Source: Arthrobacter jinronghuae
GTDB lineage: Bacteria > Actinomycetota > Actinomycetes > Actinomycetales > Micrococcaceae
DNA: 64,000 nucleotides
NCBI RefSeq assembly: GCF_025244825.1
Contig: NZ_CP104263.1
Coordinates: 2,542,001-2,606,000, forward strand
Reading direction: 5' to 3'
The notes under the pieces were generated by a model. The model did not search any database. It was not told the DNA's origin and saw only the letters and a program-made list of their open reading frames with translations. Positions 17,854 through 27,588 of this stretch are shown here, one piece after another. The first letter of the stretch is position 1. The number at the start of each line of letters is the position of its first letter. The position numbers and the translations under genes were made by a program.

Positions 17854-18533
17854 AGCTCATTCCCCTGTTTCTTGGTTGATGCGCCGGCGGCTTCGGCTGC
17901 GGGCACTTTGCCCTTGATACCGCGCTCGTGTGCATACTCCGCCAGGAGCTCGCGGAGCATCTTGCGTCCACGGTGCAGCCGGGACATCACGGTGCCGATC
18001 GGCGTATTCATGATTTCTGAAATTTCCTTGTACGCGAAGCCCTCCACATCGGAGAAGTACACGGCAAGCCGGAACTCCTCCGGGATGGACTGCAGGGCAT
18101 CCTTGACATCGGAATCCGGCAGGTGGTCCAAAGCAACCGCTTCAGCGGACCGGAGCCCGGTTGAGCTGTGTTCGGCTGCACGGGCCAGCTGCCAGTCCTC
18201 AACGCCGTCGGAGTTGGCCTGCAGGGGTTCCCGCTGCCGCTTCCGATAGAGGTTGATGTACGTGTTGGTCAGGATGCGGTACAGCCAGGCCTTGAGGTTG
18301 GTCCCCGGCCGGTACTGGTGGAAAGCGGAGAAAGCCTTGGTGTAGGCCTCCTGAACGAGGTCCTCCGCGTCCGAGGGATTGCGAGCCATGCGCATGGCCG
18401 CTGAATAGAGCTGGTCCACATACTGCATGGCGTCCTGCTCAAAACGAAGCTTGCGTGCCTCGTCCGATTCGGTGGCAACGTCGAGTTCGAAGTTTTCCAC
18501 GTGGGGGCTGCCTTCCGGCGCATCAGTTCTCAT
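17850..18533 (-). CDS. sigR: RNA polymerase ECF sigma factor SigR/SigH (thiol-oxidative stress)
   Basis: A 227-residue ECF sigma factor. ATG at 18533 has GGGAGG just upstream and is the likely main start. Region 2 shows [17 protein letters not shown] and [16 protein letters not shown]; region 4 shows [17 protein letters not shown] and [16 protein letters not shown]. It is coupled to rsrA by an ATGA overlap. The same frame extends 40 codons upstream to a GTG at 18653, just downstream of a SigR-type promoter (18671-18697). This arrangement matches the longer, unstable SigR' isoform known from Streptomyces, so two products are likely. Confidence 0.95.
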   Translation of the reverse strand: MRTDAPEGSPHVENFELDVATESDEARKLRFEQDAMQYVDQLYSAAMRMARNPSDAEDLVQEAYTKAFSAFHQYRPGTNLKAWLYRILTNTYINLYRKRQREPLQANSDGVEDWQLARAAEHSSTGLRSAEAVALDHLPDSDVKDALQSIPEEFRLAVYFSDVEGFAYKEISEIMNTPIGTVMSRLHRGRKMLRELLAEYAHERGIKGKVPAAEAAGASTKKQGNEL

Positions 18534-18670
18534 CACCTCCCAGTCTACGGTGCGGGCGGAAACCCGTACGCGTAGCTTCGGCCCGCGGGTAGTCCGCGCT
18601 GTGGTCAGCGTGGCGGCTGGCACGATGCTTTCTCCTGACTGTCGGCAAAGCACATCCTGATACTCGTGCC

Positions 18671-18697
18671 AACGACGACGCCGGGCCCGCTATTCCC
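18671..18697 (-). promoter_or_regulatory. SigR-dependent autoregulatory promoter
   Basis: On the minus strand, GGGAAT (18697-18692), an 18-bp spacer and GTT (18673-18671) match the SigR/SigH consensus GGGAAT-N18-GTT. Transcription would start near 18664, about 10 nt before the upstream GTG start at 18653. Confidence 0.8.
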
Positions 18698-18844
18698 GCA
18701 CCCTTCCCGGCGGACGGCGGGAAGGGTGCGATGAGGGACCGCGGGACGAAACGTGTGCCGCAGGCCGCAAAATGCCAGACTAAGGTGGAAGCAGCACCAA
18801 ATGTTGTTTTTTTCGCGTAAGTGATGGATTTCCCAGGAGGCACT

Positions 18845-19393
18845 ATGTCGATAGTCCGTTTGATTGCACGTCCTTTGCTCGCAACCGGCTTCGTGGCCGT
18901 AGGCGTGGAGCGCCTTCGCAACGCTGACCAGACCGCCGAACAGCTCACCCCCACGCTGAAGATGATCGGCAGCACCGTTCCTGCCGCCGCAGCATTCACG
19001 TCCAACCCGGCGCTCGTAGCCAAGGTTGTCGGCTACACGCAGGTTGGCGCTGCCTCGATGCTCGGCACGGGCAAGTTTGCCCGTCTGGCGTCCCTCCTGC
19101 TCGCCGGAACGGCCGCGCTGAACTCCGTGGTGGAATACCGCAACGCCGAGGCTTCCACCGCGGCCGAGCGCAAGGAACGCCGCAACCAGCTGCTCAAGAA
19201 CCTCTCCCTGATCGGCGGCGTCCTGCTCGCTGCCGTCGACACCAACGGCCGTCCGGGACTTGCCTGGCGCGCCGGGCACCTTGCCTCCGGCACGAGCCGC
19301 AAGACCCGCGCCGTCTCCAAGTCGGTTTCGAAGAGCACGCGCAAGCAGCTCAAGGCAGTGTCCAACGCCGCTTCGGACATCGTCGGTTCCTAG
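18845..19393 (+). CDS. DoxX family membrane protein
   Basis: A 182-residue membrane protein of the DoxX/DoxD-like family. ATG at 18845 has AGGAGG 5 nt upstream. It starts [16 protein letters not shown], with a family-typical first helix, followed by three further hydrophobic segments and a basic, Ser/Lys-rich cytoplasmic tail (about 145-182). It is divergent from sigR and in mycobacteria members of the family are linked to thiol/redox defence; such a role here is inferred. aroA follows 6 nt after its stop. Confidence 0.85.
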   Translation: MSIVRLIARPLLATGFVAVGVERLRNADQTAEQLTPTLKMIGSTVPAAAAFTSNPALVAKVVGYTQVGAASMLGTGKFARLASLLLAGTAALNSVVEYRNAEASTAAERKERRNQLLKNLSLIGGVLLAAVDTNGRPGLAWRAGHLASGTSRKTRAVSKSVSKSTRKQLKAVSNAASDIVGS

Positions 19394-19398
19394 CAGCA

Positions 19399-20715
19399 AT
19401 GAGTGCTCCGAATGCCGGGGTGCCGGCTACCTGGCCGGCACCCTTCGTCACTTCGCCCGTAGACGCAACAGTCGCGGTACCGGGTTCGAAGTCGCTGACC
19501 AACCGATACCTGGTCCTCGCCGCCCTTGCAGACGGCAGGTCCCGGCTGCGGGCACCCCTGCATTCGCGGGATTCGGAGCTTATGGTCTCCGCCCTGCGCT
19601 CCCTCGGAGCAACAATCACGGAAATCCCCGGCGACGGCCCCTTCGGACCGGACCTGCTGATAGATCCGGTCCCGGCAGCCGCCCGCGGGACCCGGCAGAT
19701 TGACTGCGGCCTGGCCGGGACGGTCATGCGCTTTGTCCCGCCGCTGGCAGGACTCGTCCCCGGGACCACGGGATTCGACGGCGACCCGCATGCCCGCAGC
19801 CGGCCCATGTCCGCCATCATTGACGCCCTGCGCTCCCTCGGGGTGCAGGTGGACGACGACGGCGCCGGCTCCCTGCCCTTCAGCGTCACCGGCTCCGGGC
19901 GCATCGCCGGCGGCCGCCTGGAGATCGACGCCGCCGCCTCCTCACAGTTTGTTTCGGCCCTGCTGCTGGCAGCACCACGTTTCGACAAGGGCCTGCACCT
20001 TGTCCACCGCGGCAGCACGCTGCCGAGCCCGGAGCACATTGCCATGACGGTCTCCGTCCTGCGCGGCGTCGGAGTGGACGTTGATGATTCCGTTCCCAGG
20101 GAATGGCGGGTGGCACCCGGCCCCATTGCCGCCTTCGACACCGTGATTGAACCGGACCTGTCCAATGCCGGCCCCTTCCTCGCCGCGGCGCTGGTGGCCG
20201 GCGGGACCGTACGCGTGGCCGGCTGGCCCGCCTCGACCACCCAGGTGGGCGATAAGTGGCGGAGCATCCTCCCGGCCCTGGGCGCGTCCGTGGACCTGGC
20301 CGGCGGCACCCTCACCGTCACCGGCACCGGCCGCATCCGCGGCGCCGATCTGGCAGACACCAGCGAGCTGGCCCCCACGGTGGCCGCTCTCTGTGCCCTC
20401 GGAAGTTCGCCGTCCCGCCTTACCGGGATAGCGCACCTCCGCGGCCACGAGACGGACCGGCTGGCCGCCCTCGTCGCTGAGATTAACCGGCTCGGCGGCG
20501 ACGCGGAAGAAACCACAGACGGTTTGATCATCCGGCCGGCGACGCTGCACGGAGGCACCTGGGAAACCTACGCCGACCACCGGATGGCCACCGCCGGCGC
20601 CCTGATCGGCCTGGCCGTGCCCGGCGTCGTCGTGCGCGACATCTCCACAACAGCCAAGACGCTGCCGCAGTTCCCCGAACTCTGGCAGCAGCTCACCCGA
20701 TCGGCGGAAGCATGA
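19399..20715 (+). CDS. aroA: 3-phosphoshikimate 1-carboxyvinyltransferase (EPSP synthase)
   Basis: A 438-residue cytosolic enzyme of the shikimate pathway that joins phosphoenolpyruvate to shikimate 3-phosphate. N-terminal motif [16 protein letters not shown] carries the substrate-binding lysine; [18 protein letters not shown] and [14 protein letters not shown] follow, and the C-terminal motif [14 protein letters not shown] is intact. The aroA-rsgA-hisN order is known from other actinobacteria. It overlaps rsgA by 4 nt. Confidence 0.97.
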   Translation: MSAPNAGVPATWPAPFVTSPVDATVAVPGSKSLTNRYLVLAALADGRSRLRAPLHSRDSELMVSALRSLGATITEIPGDGPFGPDLLIDPVPAAARGTRQIDCGLAGTVMRFVPPLAGLVPGTTGFDGDPHARSRPMSAIIDALRSLGVQVDDDGAGSLPFSVTGSGRIAGGRLEIDAAASSQFVSALLLAAPRFDKGLHLVHRGSTLPSPEHIAMTVSVLRGVGVDVDDSVPREWRVAPGPIAAFDTVIEPDLSNAGPFLAAALVAGGTVRVAGWPASTTQVGDKWRSILPALGASVDLAGGTLTVTGTGRIRGADLADTSELAPTVAALCALGSSPSRLTGIAHLRGHETDRLAALVAEINRLGGDAEETTDGLIIRPATLHGGTWETYADHRMATAGALIGLAVPGVVVRDISTTAKTLPQFPELWQQLTRSAEA

Positions 20716-21827
20716 CACGCAGTACCAGCGGCTGGGACGAGTCCGATGTCCGCGTCCGGCCCAATAAAAAAGGCTCGCGGCCCCGTACCAAGGACCGCCC
20801 CGCCCACGACGACGCCGTCATCGGGCGGATCATCACCGTGGACCGCGGCCGGTACACCGCCGTGGTGGATGAAGACACCGCCAACGAGCGCACCGTCATT
20901 GCCGCCCGTGCCAGGGAGCTGAGGCGCACCCCTGTAGTGGCCGGGGACCTGGTGGCGCTGGTCGGCGACGTAAGCGGCGCCCCGGACACCCTGGCCCGGC
21001 TGGTCCGTGTCGAAGAACGCCGAACCCTGCTGCGGCGCAGCGCCGACGACACGGACCCGGTGGAACGCGTGGTGGTGGCCAACGCCGACCAGCTGGTGAT
21101 TGTGGTGGCTGCCGCCAACCCCGAGCCCCGCACCGGCTTCATCGACCGTGCCCTCGTTGCCGCGTACGACGCCGGGATCTCCCCCGTCCTGTGCATCACC
21201 AAGGCGGACATCAAGGACCCGGCCGATCTGCTGGCCAATTACGAACACCTCGACATGGACGTCATCATCAGCCGCACCGCGGCAGCTGACGCCTCGGGCA
21301 TCGATGCCCGCTCCGACGACGGCCTTTCCGCGCGCCTTCAGGGCACCGCCGTCGAGGCCCTCCACGAGGTGCTGAAGAACAACGTCAGCGTCCTGGTGGG
21401 ACCCTCCGGCGTCGGCAAATCCACCCTGGTCAATGCCCTGACGGGTTCGGCCCGGGCCACCGGCGGAGTGAACGCCGTCACCGGGCGCGGCAGGCATACG
21501 TCCTCCTCCGCCCTGGCCCTGCGGCTGAGCGATTCCCCCGCCGGAAGCTGGATCATCGACACCCCGGGCATCCGATCCTTCGGCCTGGCCCATGTGGACC
21601 CGGACCGGATCCTGCAGGCCTTCCCCGACCTTGAGCCCGGCACCGCCGACTGTGAGCGCGGCTGCCGGCACGATTCGCTCGCCGTCGGCTGCGGGCTGGA
21701 CCCGTGGGTGGAAGGCGGCCATGCCGGGCCCGCAGGCCCCGCGCGCCTGGCGTCGCTGCGGCGGTTGCTGGGCACCGGAACCCGCACGGAGAATAAGTCC
21801 TCCGCGAAGGAGCTCGGCGAGCAATAG
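20712..21827 (+). CDS. rsgA: Ribosome small-subunit-dependent GTPase A
   Basis: A 371-residue circularly permuted GTPase that assists late 30S maturation. An N-terminal OB-type domain (about 35-110) precedes the GTPase domain in permuted order: CITKAD (G4), then the P-loop [10 protein letters not shown] (G1), then [10 protein letters not shown] (G3). A C-terminal zinc-binding region with Cys/His pattern [15 protein letters not shown] completes it. ATG overlaps the aroA stop (ATGA). Confidence 0.95.
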   Translation: MTRSTSGWDESDVRVRPNKKGSRPRTKDRPAHDDAVIGRIITVDRGRYTAVVDEDTANERTVIAARARELRRTPVVAGDLVALVGDVSGAPDTLARLVRVEERRTLLRRSADDTDPVERVVVANADQLVIVVAAANPEPRTGFIDRALVAAYDAGISPVLCITKADIKDPADLLANYEHLDMDVIISRTAAADASGIDARSDDGLSARLQGTAVEALHEVLKNNVSVLVGPSGVGKSTLVNALTGSARATGGVNAVTGRGRHTSSSALALRLSDSPAGSWIIDTPGIRSFGLAHVDPDRILQAFPDLEPGTADCERGCRHDSLAVGCGLDPWVEGGHAGPAGPARLASLRRLLGTGTRTENKSSAKELGEQ

Positions 21828-21932
21828 CCCTCCTTGGCGCCGGGTTCGGCGTCGCGGAGATTTGCCAGGACACCGCCCGCTAACGGGCCTAATGCGGGGC
21901 TGTGCCCGCCGAATAAGGATAAGTTGAAGAGT

Positions 21933-22742
21933 ATGCCCTTCGTTCAGAACTACAACGATGACCTGCGCTTGGCCCATGTGATGGCTGATTCCGTGGATGA
22001 CCAGACCATGTCGCGCTTCCGGGCCCTGGACTTGAAGATCGAGACCAAGCCGGACTTCACACCTGTCACCGACGCCGACAAAGCCGCCGAAGATGCCATC
22101 CGGGGACAGCTCTCCCGCGCCCGGCCCCGCGATGCGGTACTGGGCGAGGAATTCGGTTCCAGCGGCTCCGGCCCGCGGCGGTGGATCATCGACCCGATCG
22201 ACGGCACCAAGAACTTCATCCGCGGCGTCCCCGTGTGGGCCACCCTGATTGCCCTGGTGGACGACGGCGTTCCCGTGGTCGGCCTCGTCAGCGCGCCTGC
22301 GCTGGGCAAGCGCTGGTGGGCCGCCACCGGCACGGGGGCCTACATGGGCCGGTCCCTGGCTGCGGCCACCCGCCTGCACGTCTCCAACGTTTCCCGGCTG
22401 TCCGACGCCTCGCTGTCCTACTCCAGCCTCGGCGGCTGGAAGGACCGCGGCAACCTCGAAGAGTTCCTGGACCTGACCGAGTCCGTTTGGCGTACCCGCG
22501 CCTACGGCGATTTCTGGTCCTACTGCATGGTGGCCGAGGGTGCCGTGGACATTGCCTGCGAACCCGAACTGAACCTTTATGACATGGCGGCCCTCGTTCC
22601 GATCGTGACCGAGGCCGGCGGCCGCTTTTCCTCGCTGGACGGCGAAGACGGCCCCTTCGGCGGAAACGCGCTGGCGACCAACGGGACGCTGCACAGCGAA
22701 GTGCTGCAGCGCCTGAATCCCGATCTGGACGACCTCCTGTAA
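21933..22742 (+). CDS. hisN: Histidinol-phosphatase, inositol-monophosphatase type
   Basis: A 269-residue Mg-dependent phosphatase. Metal-binding motifs are present: VLGEEFGSSG, then WIIDPIDGTKNFIRGVPVWA, and the late aspartate in ELNLYDMAALVPIVTEAGG. In actinobacteria this clade next to aroA/rsgA acts as histidinol-phosphatase. ATG at 21933 is used here, but an in-frame TTG at 21924 lies closer to AAGGAT at 21915-21920 and may be the real start (three residues more). The 105-bp gap upstream holds two small GC hairpins. Confidence 0.9.
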   Translation: MPFVQNYNDDLRLAHVMADSVDDQTMSRFRALDLKIETKPDFTPVTDADKAAEDAIRGQLSRARPRDAVLGEEFGSSGSGPRRWIIDPIDGTKNFIRGVPVWATLIALVDDGVPVVGLVSAPALGKRWWAATGTGAYMGRSLAAATRLHVSNVSRLSDASLSYSSLGGWKDRGNLEEFLDLTESVWRTRAYGDFWSYCMVAEGAVDIACEPELNLYDMAALVPIVTEAGGRFSSLDGEDGPFGGNALATNGTLHSEVLQRLNPDLDDLL

Positions 22743-22744
22743 CT

Positions 22745-23527
22745 GTGGGCACCTCCGGACCACGGCTCGAGGCACTGCGCCGCCGGCAGCTGGCGGACAG
22801 CTACCAGGCCGGCGGCGAACACTACGACCGCATCCGCCCCGGCTACCCCGCCGAGGCCGTGCACTGGCTCTTCGCCCGGCCCGGCCTCCCCGGTGTTCCC
22901 GCAGTCCGGGACGTGGCCGACGTCGGCGCCGGCACCGGAAAGTACACCCGGGAACTGCACGCAGCCGGGCTGAATGTCTGCGCCGTCGACCCGTCCCGCG
23001 ACATGCTCGACCAGCTTTCCCGGCTGCTGCCTGACGTTCCGGTGCGGGTCGGCACTGCGGAGCAGACGGGCCTGCCCGCCTCCTCGCTGGACGCCGTGAC
23101 AGTGGCCCAGGCCTGGCACTGGTGCGATCCTGCCGCAGCGAGCCGGGAGTTCGCCCGCATCCTGCGGCCGCACGGGATCCTTGGCCTGGTCTGGAACCAG
23201 CTCGACGTAAGCGTCCCGTGGGTCCACCGCTACTCGCGCATCATCCACGCCGGAGATGTCCTGCGGCCGGGCTTCCGGCCTGAGCTGGGGCCGGAGTTCG
23301 CGCTGGAAGAGTCCTCCACCGTCGCCTGGACGCAGCCGATGACCCCGGAAGACCTGTTTGAACTGGCCCGGTCGCGGGCGTTCTACCTGTCGGCCGGCAC
23401 CGCCGCGCGGGAGAAACTGCACTCAAATCTGTCCTGGTACCTCTACGAACACCTCGGACACGCGCCGGGGGACATCCTGGAGCTTCCATACCTGACGTTG
23501 ACGTGGCGGGCAGTCCGGGCGGCATGA
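22745..23527 (+). CDS. Class I SAM-dependent methyltransferase
   Basis: A 260-residue methyltransferase starting with GTG two bases after the hisN stop. Motif I reads VADVGAGTGKYTRELH; post-I DPSRDMLDQL and the aromatic AQAWHWCDP segment follow, typical of the UbiE/COQ5-like methyltransferase_11 group. Substrate unknown. It appears co-transcribed with aroA-rsgA-hisN. Alternative functions within the methyltransferase superfamily cannot be excluded. Confidence 0.85.
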   Translation: MGTSGPRLEALRRRQLADSYQAGGEHYDRIRPGYPAEAVHWLFARPGLPGVPAVRDVADVGAGTGKYTRELHAAGLNVCAVDPSRDMLDQLSRLLPDVPVRVGTAEQTGLPASSLDAVTVAQAWHWCDPAAASREFARILRPHGILGLVWNQLDVSVPWVHRYSRIIHAGDVLRPGFRPELGPEFALEESSTVAWTQPMTPEDLFELARSRAFYLSAGTAAREKLHSNLSWYLYEHLGHAPGDILELPYLTLTWRAVRAA

Positions 23528-23613
23528 TGCTTCCTTGACCCTGGTGCGCCGCCTCCCCCGCCTACCTACAATTGTCCAAGTCCGGCATGGTTGGTGCTTA
23601 GGGAGAAATGCGT

Positions 23614-24702
23614 ATGGTCTTTACCTTCGGCATCGAAGAAGAGTTCCTCCTCTTGGATGCCTCCACCGGGTTCCCCACCGGAGCGCAGGAACTGACACGC
23701 GCCCTGATCCCCCCCGGGCAGGGCGCCTTCACCAGTTCCGCCGAGCTGCTGGATGCACAGGTGGAGAGCTCCACCCGGGTCTGCACCACCCGGGAGGAGG
23801 CACTGGACGCCCTATTGGGGTTCCGCTCCCGGCTTGCCGAGGCGGCAGCGTCAGTGGGCGTACGGGTTGCCGCCACCGGAGCGGCGCCCCGGATCGCGGA
23901 GGGTCCGCCGGTGCTCAATTCCTCGGACCGGTACCGGCGGATGGGGCTCCTGACCGGAGCCGTTGCACACGAACAATATGTCAACGGCACCCACATCCAC
24001 GTGGGCATCCCCTCCCGCGACACAGGGGTACGCGTGTTGAACGGGATCCGGCCCTGGCTCGCGCTGCTCGGTGCCGTTGCCGCGAATTCCCCTTATTGGC
24101 GGGGACAGGACAGCAGCTTCGCCAGCTGGCGCATGGTCCATTACCGGCGCTGGTCCGTGCAGGGCTGCCCTCCGGTCTTCGCCGATGCGCAGGACTACGC
24201 CCGAAGGCTGGAAAGCCTGCTCGCCACCGACGTGGTGCTCGACGCCGGCCACGTGGGCTGGGCGGCACGGCTCTCCGAGAGCTTTCCCACGGTGGAGGTT
24301 CGAATTGCGGACGCCCAGCTCCAGGCCCGGGACTCCCTGCTGCTGGCAACCCTGGTGCGGGCCCTGGTCAGCACGCTGGCATCCGCCGTCCCCGCGCTTC
24401 CGGCAGCCGTCCCCGATCCGGAACTGCTCGACGTCGGCCTCTGGCAGGCTGCGCGCTTCGGCATGAACGGGAACCTGGTTTCCCATCCGGGCGGCAGCGT
24501 GCCCGCGGCAGATCATCTCACTGCCCTGCTGGAGTTTGTTGCACCCGCGCTGGAGGAAGCCGGAGACCGGGAATACGCGGCTGCCGGCGTCGCCCGGGTC
24601 CTTGCCGGCGGTACCGGCGCGGAACGGCAGCGCACGGCCTTCCGGTCCGGCGGTTACGCAGAACTCACGGACCTGTACACCCGCAGCCTCAGCGCCGAAT
24701 AG
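23614..24702 (+). CDS. Glutamate--cysteine ligase, YbdK type
   Basis: A 362-residue carboxylate-amine ligase of the GCS2/YbdK family. ATG at 23614 has GGGAGA 7 nt upstream; an ATG two codons earlier is too close to that site. Diagnostic segments: FGIEEEFLLLD at the N-terminus, INGTHIHVGI-like NGTHIHVGIPS, and a late VEVRIADAQLQARDS. These enzymes show weak gamma-glutamylcysteine ligase activity; mycothiol producers do not need glutathione, so the physiological substrate is open. It is convergent with, and only 7 nt from, the glucosidase gene. Confidence 0.88.
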   Translation: MVFTFGIEEEFLLLDASTGFPTGAQELTRALIPPGQGAFTSSAELLDAQVESSTRVCTTREEALDALLGFRSRLAEAAASVGVRVAATGAAPRIAEGPPVLNSSDRYRRMGLLTGAVAHEQYVNGTHIHVGIPSRDTGVRVLNGIRPWLALLGAVAANSPYWRGQDSSFASWRMVHYRRWSVQGCPPVFADAQDYARRLESLLATDVVLDAGHVGWAARLSESFPTVEVRIADAQLQARDSLLLATLVRALVSTLASAVPALPAAVPDPELLDVGLWQAARFGMNGNLVSHPGGSVPAADHLTALLEFVAPALEEAGDREYAAAGVARVLAGGTGAERQRTAFRSGGYAELTDLYTRSLSAE

Positions 24703-24709
24703 CCGGGGC

Positions 24710-26416
24710 TTAGCCCCCTGCATAGGTGGAGATGTCCAGGATCCGGGCCTCCCAAGGGCGCAAGAGGTGACGGTCGCCGGCGTCGGGGTAGTTGCCCAGG
24801 ACGAGGCTTCCGGCCTCCAGGTCGGACGGCACCCCCAGCTCAGCGCCGGACACGTTGCCCAGGACCAGCAGCGCCTGGTCCCCGAGGGTGCGCTTATAGG
24901 CAAACAGTGTTGGATGCCCCGGGTCCAGCAGGTGGAAATCCCCGAGCGATACCAGGTCCGATTCGTGCCGGAGCCGAACCAGCTCGCGGTAGTAGCCGAA
25001 AACGGACTGCTCCGCGGCCCGGTCCGTCTCCACATTGACGGCGGGGTAGTTCGCAGCCACCGGAATCCACGGTTCCACCTCGGAAAAACCGGCATGCTCA
25101 CCGGCTGTCCACTGCATAGGCGTGCGTGCGTTATCCCTGCTCATCCGGCGCAGCCCTTCCAGGACCCGTTCCCTGTCCATCCCCTGTTCGAGCGCCTCCG
25201 CAAAGTAGTTCAGTGATTCCACGTCCCGGTATTGGTCTATCGAGGTGAAACCGGCGTTCGTCATGCCGATCTCCTCGCCCTGGTAGATGTAGGGGGTCCC
25301 CCGCTGCAGGTGCAGCAGGGTGGCCCACAGGGTGGCCGATTCGTACCGGTACTGCTGGTCATCACCGAAGCGGGACACGACGCGCGGCTGGTCATGGTTG
25401 TTCAGGTACAGGCTGTTCCAGCCCTTTTCGGCGAGTCCGCGCTGCCAGCGGTTCCAGCTCGTTTTCAGGTCCGGCAGGGACAGCGGCCGGTGATCGAATT
25501 TGCCGGCGCCCTGGTCGAGGCTGACGTGTTCGAACTGGAACACCATGTCCAGTTCCCGCCGCTGCGCATCGGTGAACAGCAGCGCCTGTTCGACCGTGGC
25601 TCCGGGGGTCTCCCCCACCGTCAGGTACTGGCCGCTGCGCCCGCCGAAGACCTCCCGGTGCATTTCCTGCAGGAATTCATGGATCCGCGGCCCCGAGACG
25701 AAGTACGGCGATCCGTCACCCCAGATCCCTGACGAGTCCACCACTCCGTCCGGCAATGCGGGGTCCTTCGAAATGAAGTTGATGACGTCCATCCGGAACC
25801 CGTCCACGCCGCGGTCCAGCCACCAGTTCATCATCGCGTAAACCTTCGCCCGCACCCGCGGGTTCTCCCAGTTCAGGTCCGGCTGCTGCGGGGTGAACAG
25901 GTGCAGGTAGTACTGGCTGGTAAGCGGTTCGAAGGTCCATGCCGAGCCGCCGAAAAAGGAGCGCCAGTTGTTGGGCTCGGCGCCGGGTTCCCCGGGTTCG
26001 AAACCCGGGCGGGCGTCCCGCCACCAGTAGCGGTCCCGCTTCGGTGACGTCCTGGAGGACCTGGAGGACTGGAATCCCGGGTATTCGTTGGAGGTGTGGT
26101 TGACCACAAGGTCCATGATCAGGCGGATGCCGCGTTCATGCAGGCCCTGAAGCAGGAGGTCGAACTGTTCCTCCGTGCCGAACATTTCATCGATCCGGCG
26201 GTAATCACTGATGTCATAGCCGTTATCGAACTGGGGCGACTGCTGGATCGGCGACAACCACACCACGTCCACGCCCAGCTCGGCCAGATGGTCCAGGTGC
26301 TCGATGATGCCGCCGATATCGCCGACCCCGTCACCGGTCGAGTCGGCAAAGCTGCGGGGATAGATCTGGTAGACGACAGCGTTCGTCCACCAGGCGGGAT
26401 CATTGGGAGGCGCCAT
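24710..26416 (-). CDS. Alpha-glucosidase / oligo-1,6-glucosidase, GH13
   Basis: A 568-residue cytoplasmic glycoside hydrolase. ATG at 26416 is preceded by AAGGA at 9 nt; the frame stays open to a GTG at 26434. The (beta/alpha)8 motifs run in order: WWTNAVVYQIYPRSFAD, LVVNHTSNE, GFRMDVINFISKD (nucleophile Asp), TVGETPG (acid/base Glu) and LNNHDQPRVVSRFG. The GMDVVWLSPI-like VDVVWLSPIQQSP is typical of oligo-1,6-glucosidase and trehalose/sucrose-related members. No signal peptide, so it acts on imported sugars. Subfamily specificity is not determined. Confidence 0.93.
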   Translation of the reverse strand: MAPPNDPAWWTNAVVYQIYPRSFADSTGDGVGDIGGIIEHLDHLAELGVDVVWLSPIQQSPQFDNGYDISDYRRIDEMFGTEEQFDLLLQGLHERGIRLIMDLVVNHTSNEYPGFQSSRSSRTSPKRDRYWWRDARPGFEPGEPGAEPNNWRSFFGGSAWTFEPLTSQYYLHLFTPQQPDLNWENPRVRAKVYAMMNWWLDRGVDGFRMDVINFISKDPALPDGVVDSSGIWGDGSPYFVSGPRIHEFLQEMHREVFGGRSGQYLTVGETPGATVEQALLFTDAQRRELDMVFQFEHVSLDQGAGKFDHRPLSLPDLKTSWNRWQRGLAEKGWNSLYLNNHDQPRVVSRFGDDQQYRYESATLWATLLHLQRGTPYIYQGEEIGMTNAGFTSIDQYRDVESLNYFAEALEQGMDRERVLEGLRRMSRDNARTPMQWTAGEHAGFSEVEPWIPVAANYPAVNVETDRAAEQSVFGYYRELVRLRHESDLVSLGDFHLLDPGHPTLFAYKRTLGDQALLVLGNVSGAELGVPSDLEAGSLVLGNYPDAGDRHLLRPWEARILDISTYAGG

Positions 26417-26616
26417 GGACACCCGTCCTTTCACCGTGTCCTGTGCATAATACGTCCGAGCCGTCAGCCCGCACAGGGCTGCCGGGAGTTACGGTGCAGG
26501 CTCTGCCCGGGACGGCAGTTTTCCTTGTACGCGTCCAAGCGCGGCACTAGCGTTGGCGCTGCCGACAGGTTCCGTGTACGGACTTGTCCTGAACTCTAAC
26601 GTTTGGAGTAACTGCC

Positions 26617-27117
26617 ATGGCAACACTGACCGTTTGGAAATTCTCGGATGCGGACGCTGCGGAACGCGCCACGCAAACCCTCGCCAGCCTCCAGTCCCAG
26701 GGCCTCATCACCGTCCAGGACGAAGCGATCGTTACCTGGCCTGAAGGGCGCAAGAAGCCCAAGACCATTCAGGAACACAACATGGTTGGGGCCGGTGCCC
26801 TGGGCGGCGGCTTCTGGGGGCTTCTGTTTGGGCTCATTTTCTTTGTCCCGCTCATCGGCGCTGCGGTGGGCGCCGCCATCGGCGCGATGTCGGGTTCCAT
26901 GGTGGACGTCGGAATCAACGACGATTTCATTGCGCAGGTGCGCCAGGAGGTCACCCCGGGCTCCTCGGCGTTGTTCGTCCTGTCCTCCAATGCGGTCGAG
27001 GACCGGGTAGCCGAGGCGTTCAAAGACTATTCGGGGGCGAAGCTGATCTACACGAACCTCTCGAAGGACGAGGAAGCCAACCTGCGGGAAGCCTTCTTTG
27101 AGTCCACACCCGCCTAA
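26617..27117 (+). CDS. DUF1269 family membrane protein
   Basis: A 166-residue protein with the DUF1269 pattern: an N-terminal soluble alpha/beta part with EAIVTWPEGRKKPK, a Gly-rich double membrane segment (GALGGGFWGLLFGLIFFVPLIG would be the first, about 55-80) and a C-terminal SSALFVLSSNAVEDRV segment. ATG at 26617 follows TTGGAG. Function unknown; in other actinobacteria such proteins are often stress-induced. It is a single-gene unit, followed by a GC-rich hairpin. Confidence 0.85.
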   Translation: MATLTVWKFSDADAAERATQTLASLQSQGLITVQDEAIVTWPEGRKKPKTIQEHNMVGAGALGGGFWGLLFGLIFFVPLIGAAVGAAIGAMSGSMVDVGINDDFIAQVRQEVTPGSSALFVLSSNAVEDRVAEAFKDYSGAKLIYTNLSKDEEANLREAFFESTPA

Positions 27118-27138
27118 GGCTATTTACCCTGCACGACG

Positions 27139-27170
27139 GCGGGGCGGCGGCCAGGCGGCCGCCGCCCCGC
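27139..27170. terminator. GC-only hairpin (no T-tract)
   Basis: A perfect 14-bp stem (27139-27152 with 27157-27170) with an AGGC loop, all G/C in the stem. There is no T-run; it resembles the U-less terminators common in actinobacteria. Confidence 0.7.
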
Positions 27171-27209
27171 GGTGCATGCGCCGATGCTTCAACGCGTATC
27201 GTTTAACTG

Positions 27210-27584
27210 ATGACTACTCGACGCCAGGCCGCCCAGATCCTTGATATTCCGCTTGAAATGGCCATCCGCCACGGTATTCCCGCGCACATGGATGACGCCG
27301 AGCTTGCACGGATGCAGGCTGACCCTCCCGGATGGCTGATCCAGTCCAGGGCCAACCGGACCGGAAAGCGGCCGGTATGGGTGCAGTTGACCTGCACCGT
27401 CTGCGGATACACGGAAGCTGCCCGCCCCAAGAAGTGGTGGCCGGAGTTCACGTTCATAGCGTGCGAAGACCACCGGGTTCGGGAGCTCCCCGAGCTGCCA
27501 GCCGGAGCAGTCCGCACTGAGTACCCGGGAGTGGGCTCCCGCTTCATCGGGGTTGTGGACGCCCCGGCCGAGCCTGCCGGCTAG
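27210..27584 (+). CDS. Hypothetical protein with Cys/His cluster
   Basis: A 124-residue protein I do not recognise. It begins MTTRRQAAQILDIPLEMA, which resembles a small DNA-binding or chaperone-like helix-turn-helix start. A DPPGWL segment follows. The middle holds a possible zinc site: CTVCGY, then about 18 residues on ACEDH. No signal peptide or membrane helix. It is convergent with the downstream gene, 4 nt apart, without room for a terminator. Confidence 0.75.
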   Translation: MTTRRQAAQILDIPLEMAIRHGIPAHMDDAELARMQADPPGWLIQSRANRTGKRPVWVQLTCTVCGYTEAARPKKWWPEFTFIACEDHRVRELPELPAGAVRTEYPGVGSRFIGVVDAPAEPAG

Positions 27585-27588
27585 GCGC

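Noticed and set aside
20568..22775. A 735-codon minus-strand frame across aroA, rsgA and hisN
   Set aside because: Spans three certain genes on the other strand and gives a low-complexity translation.
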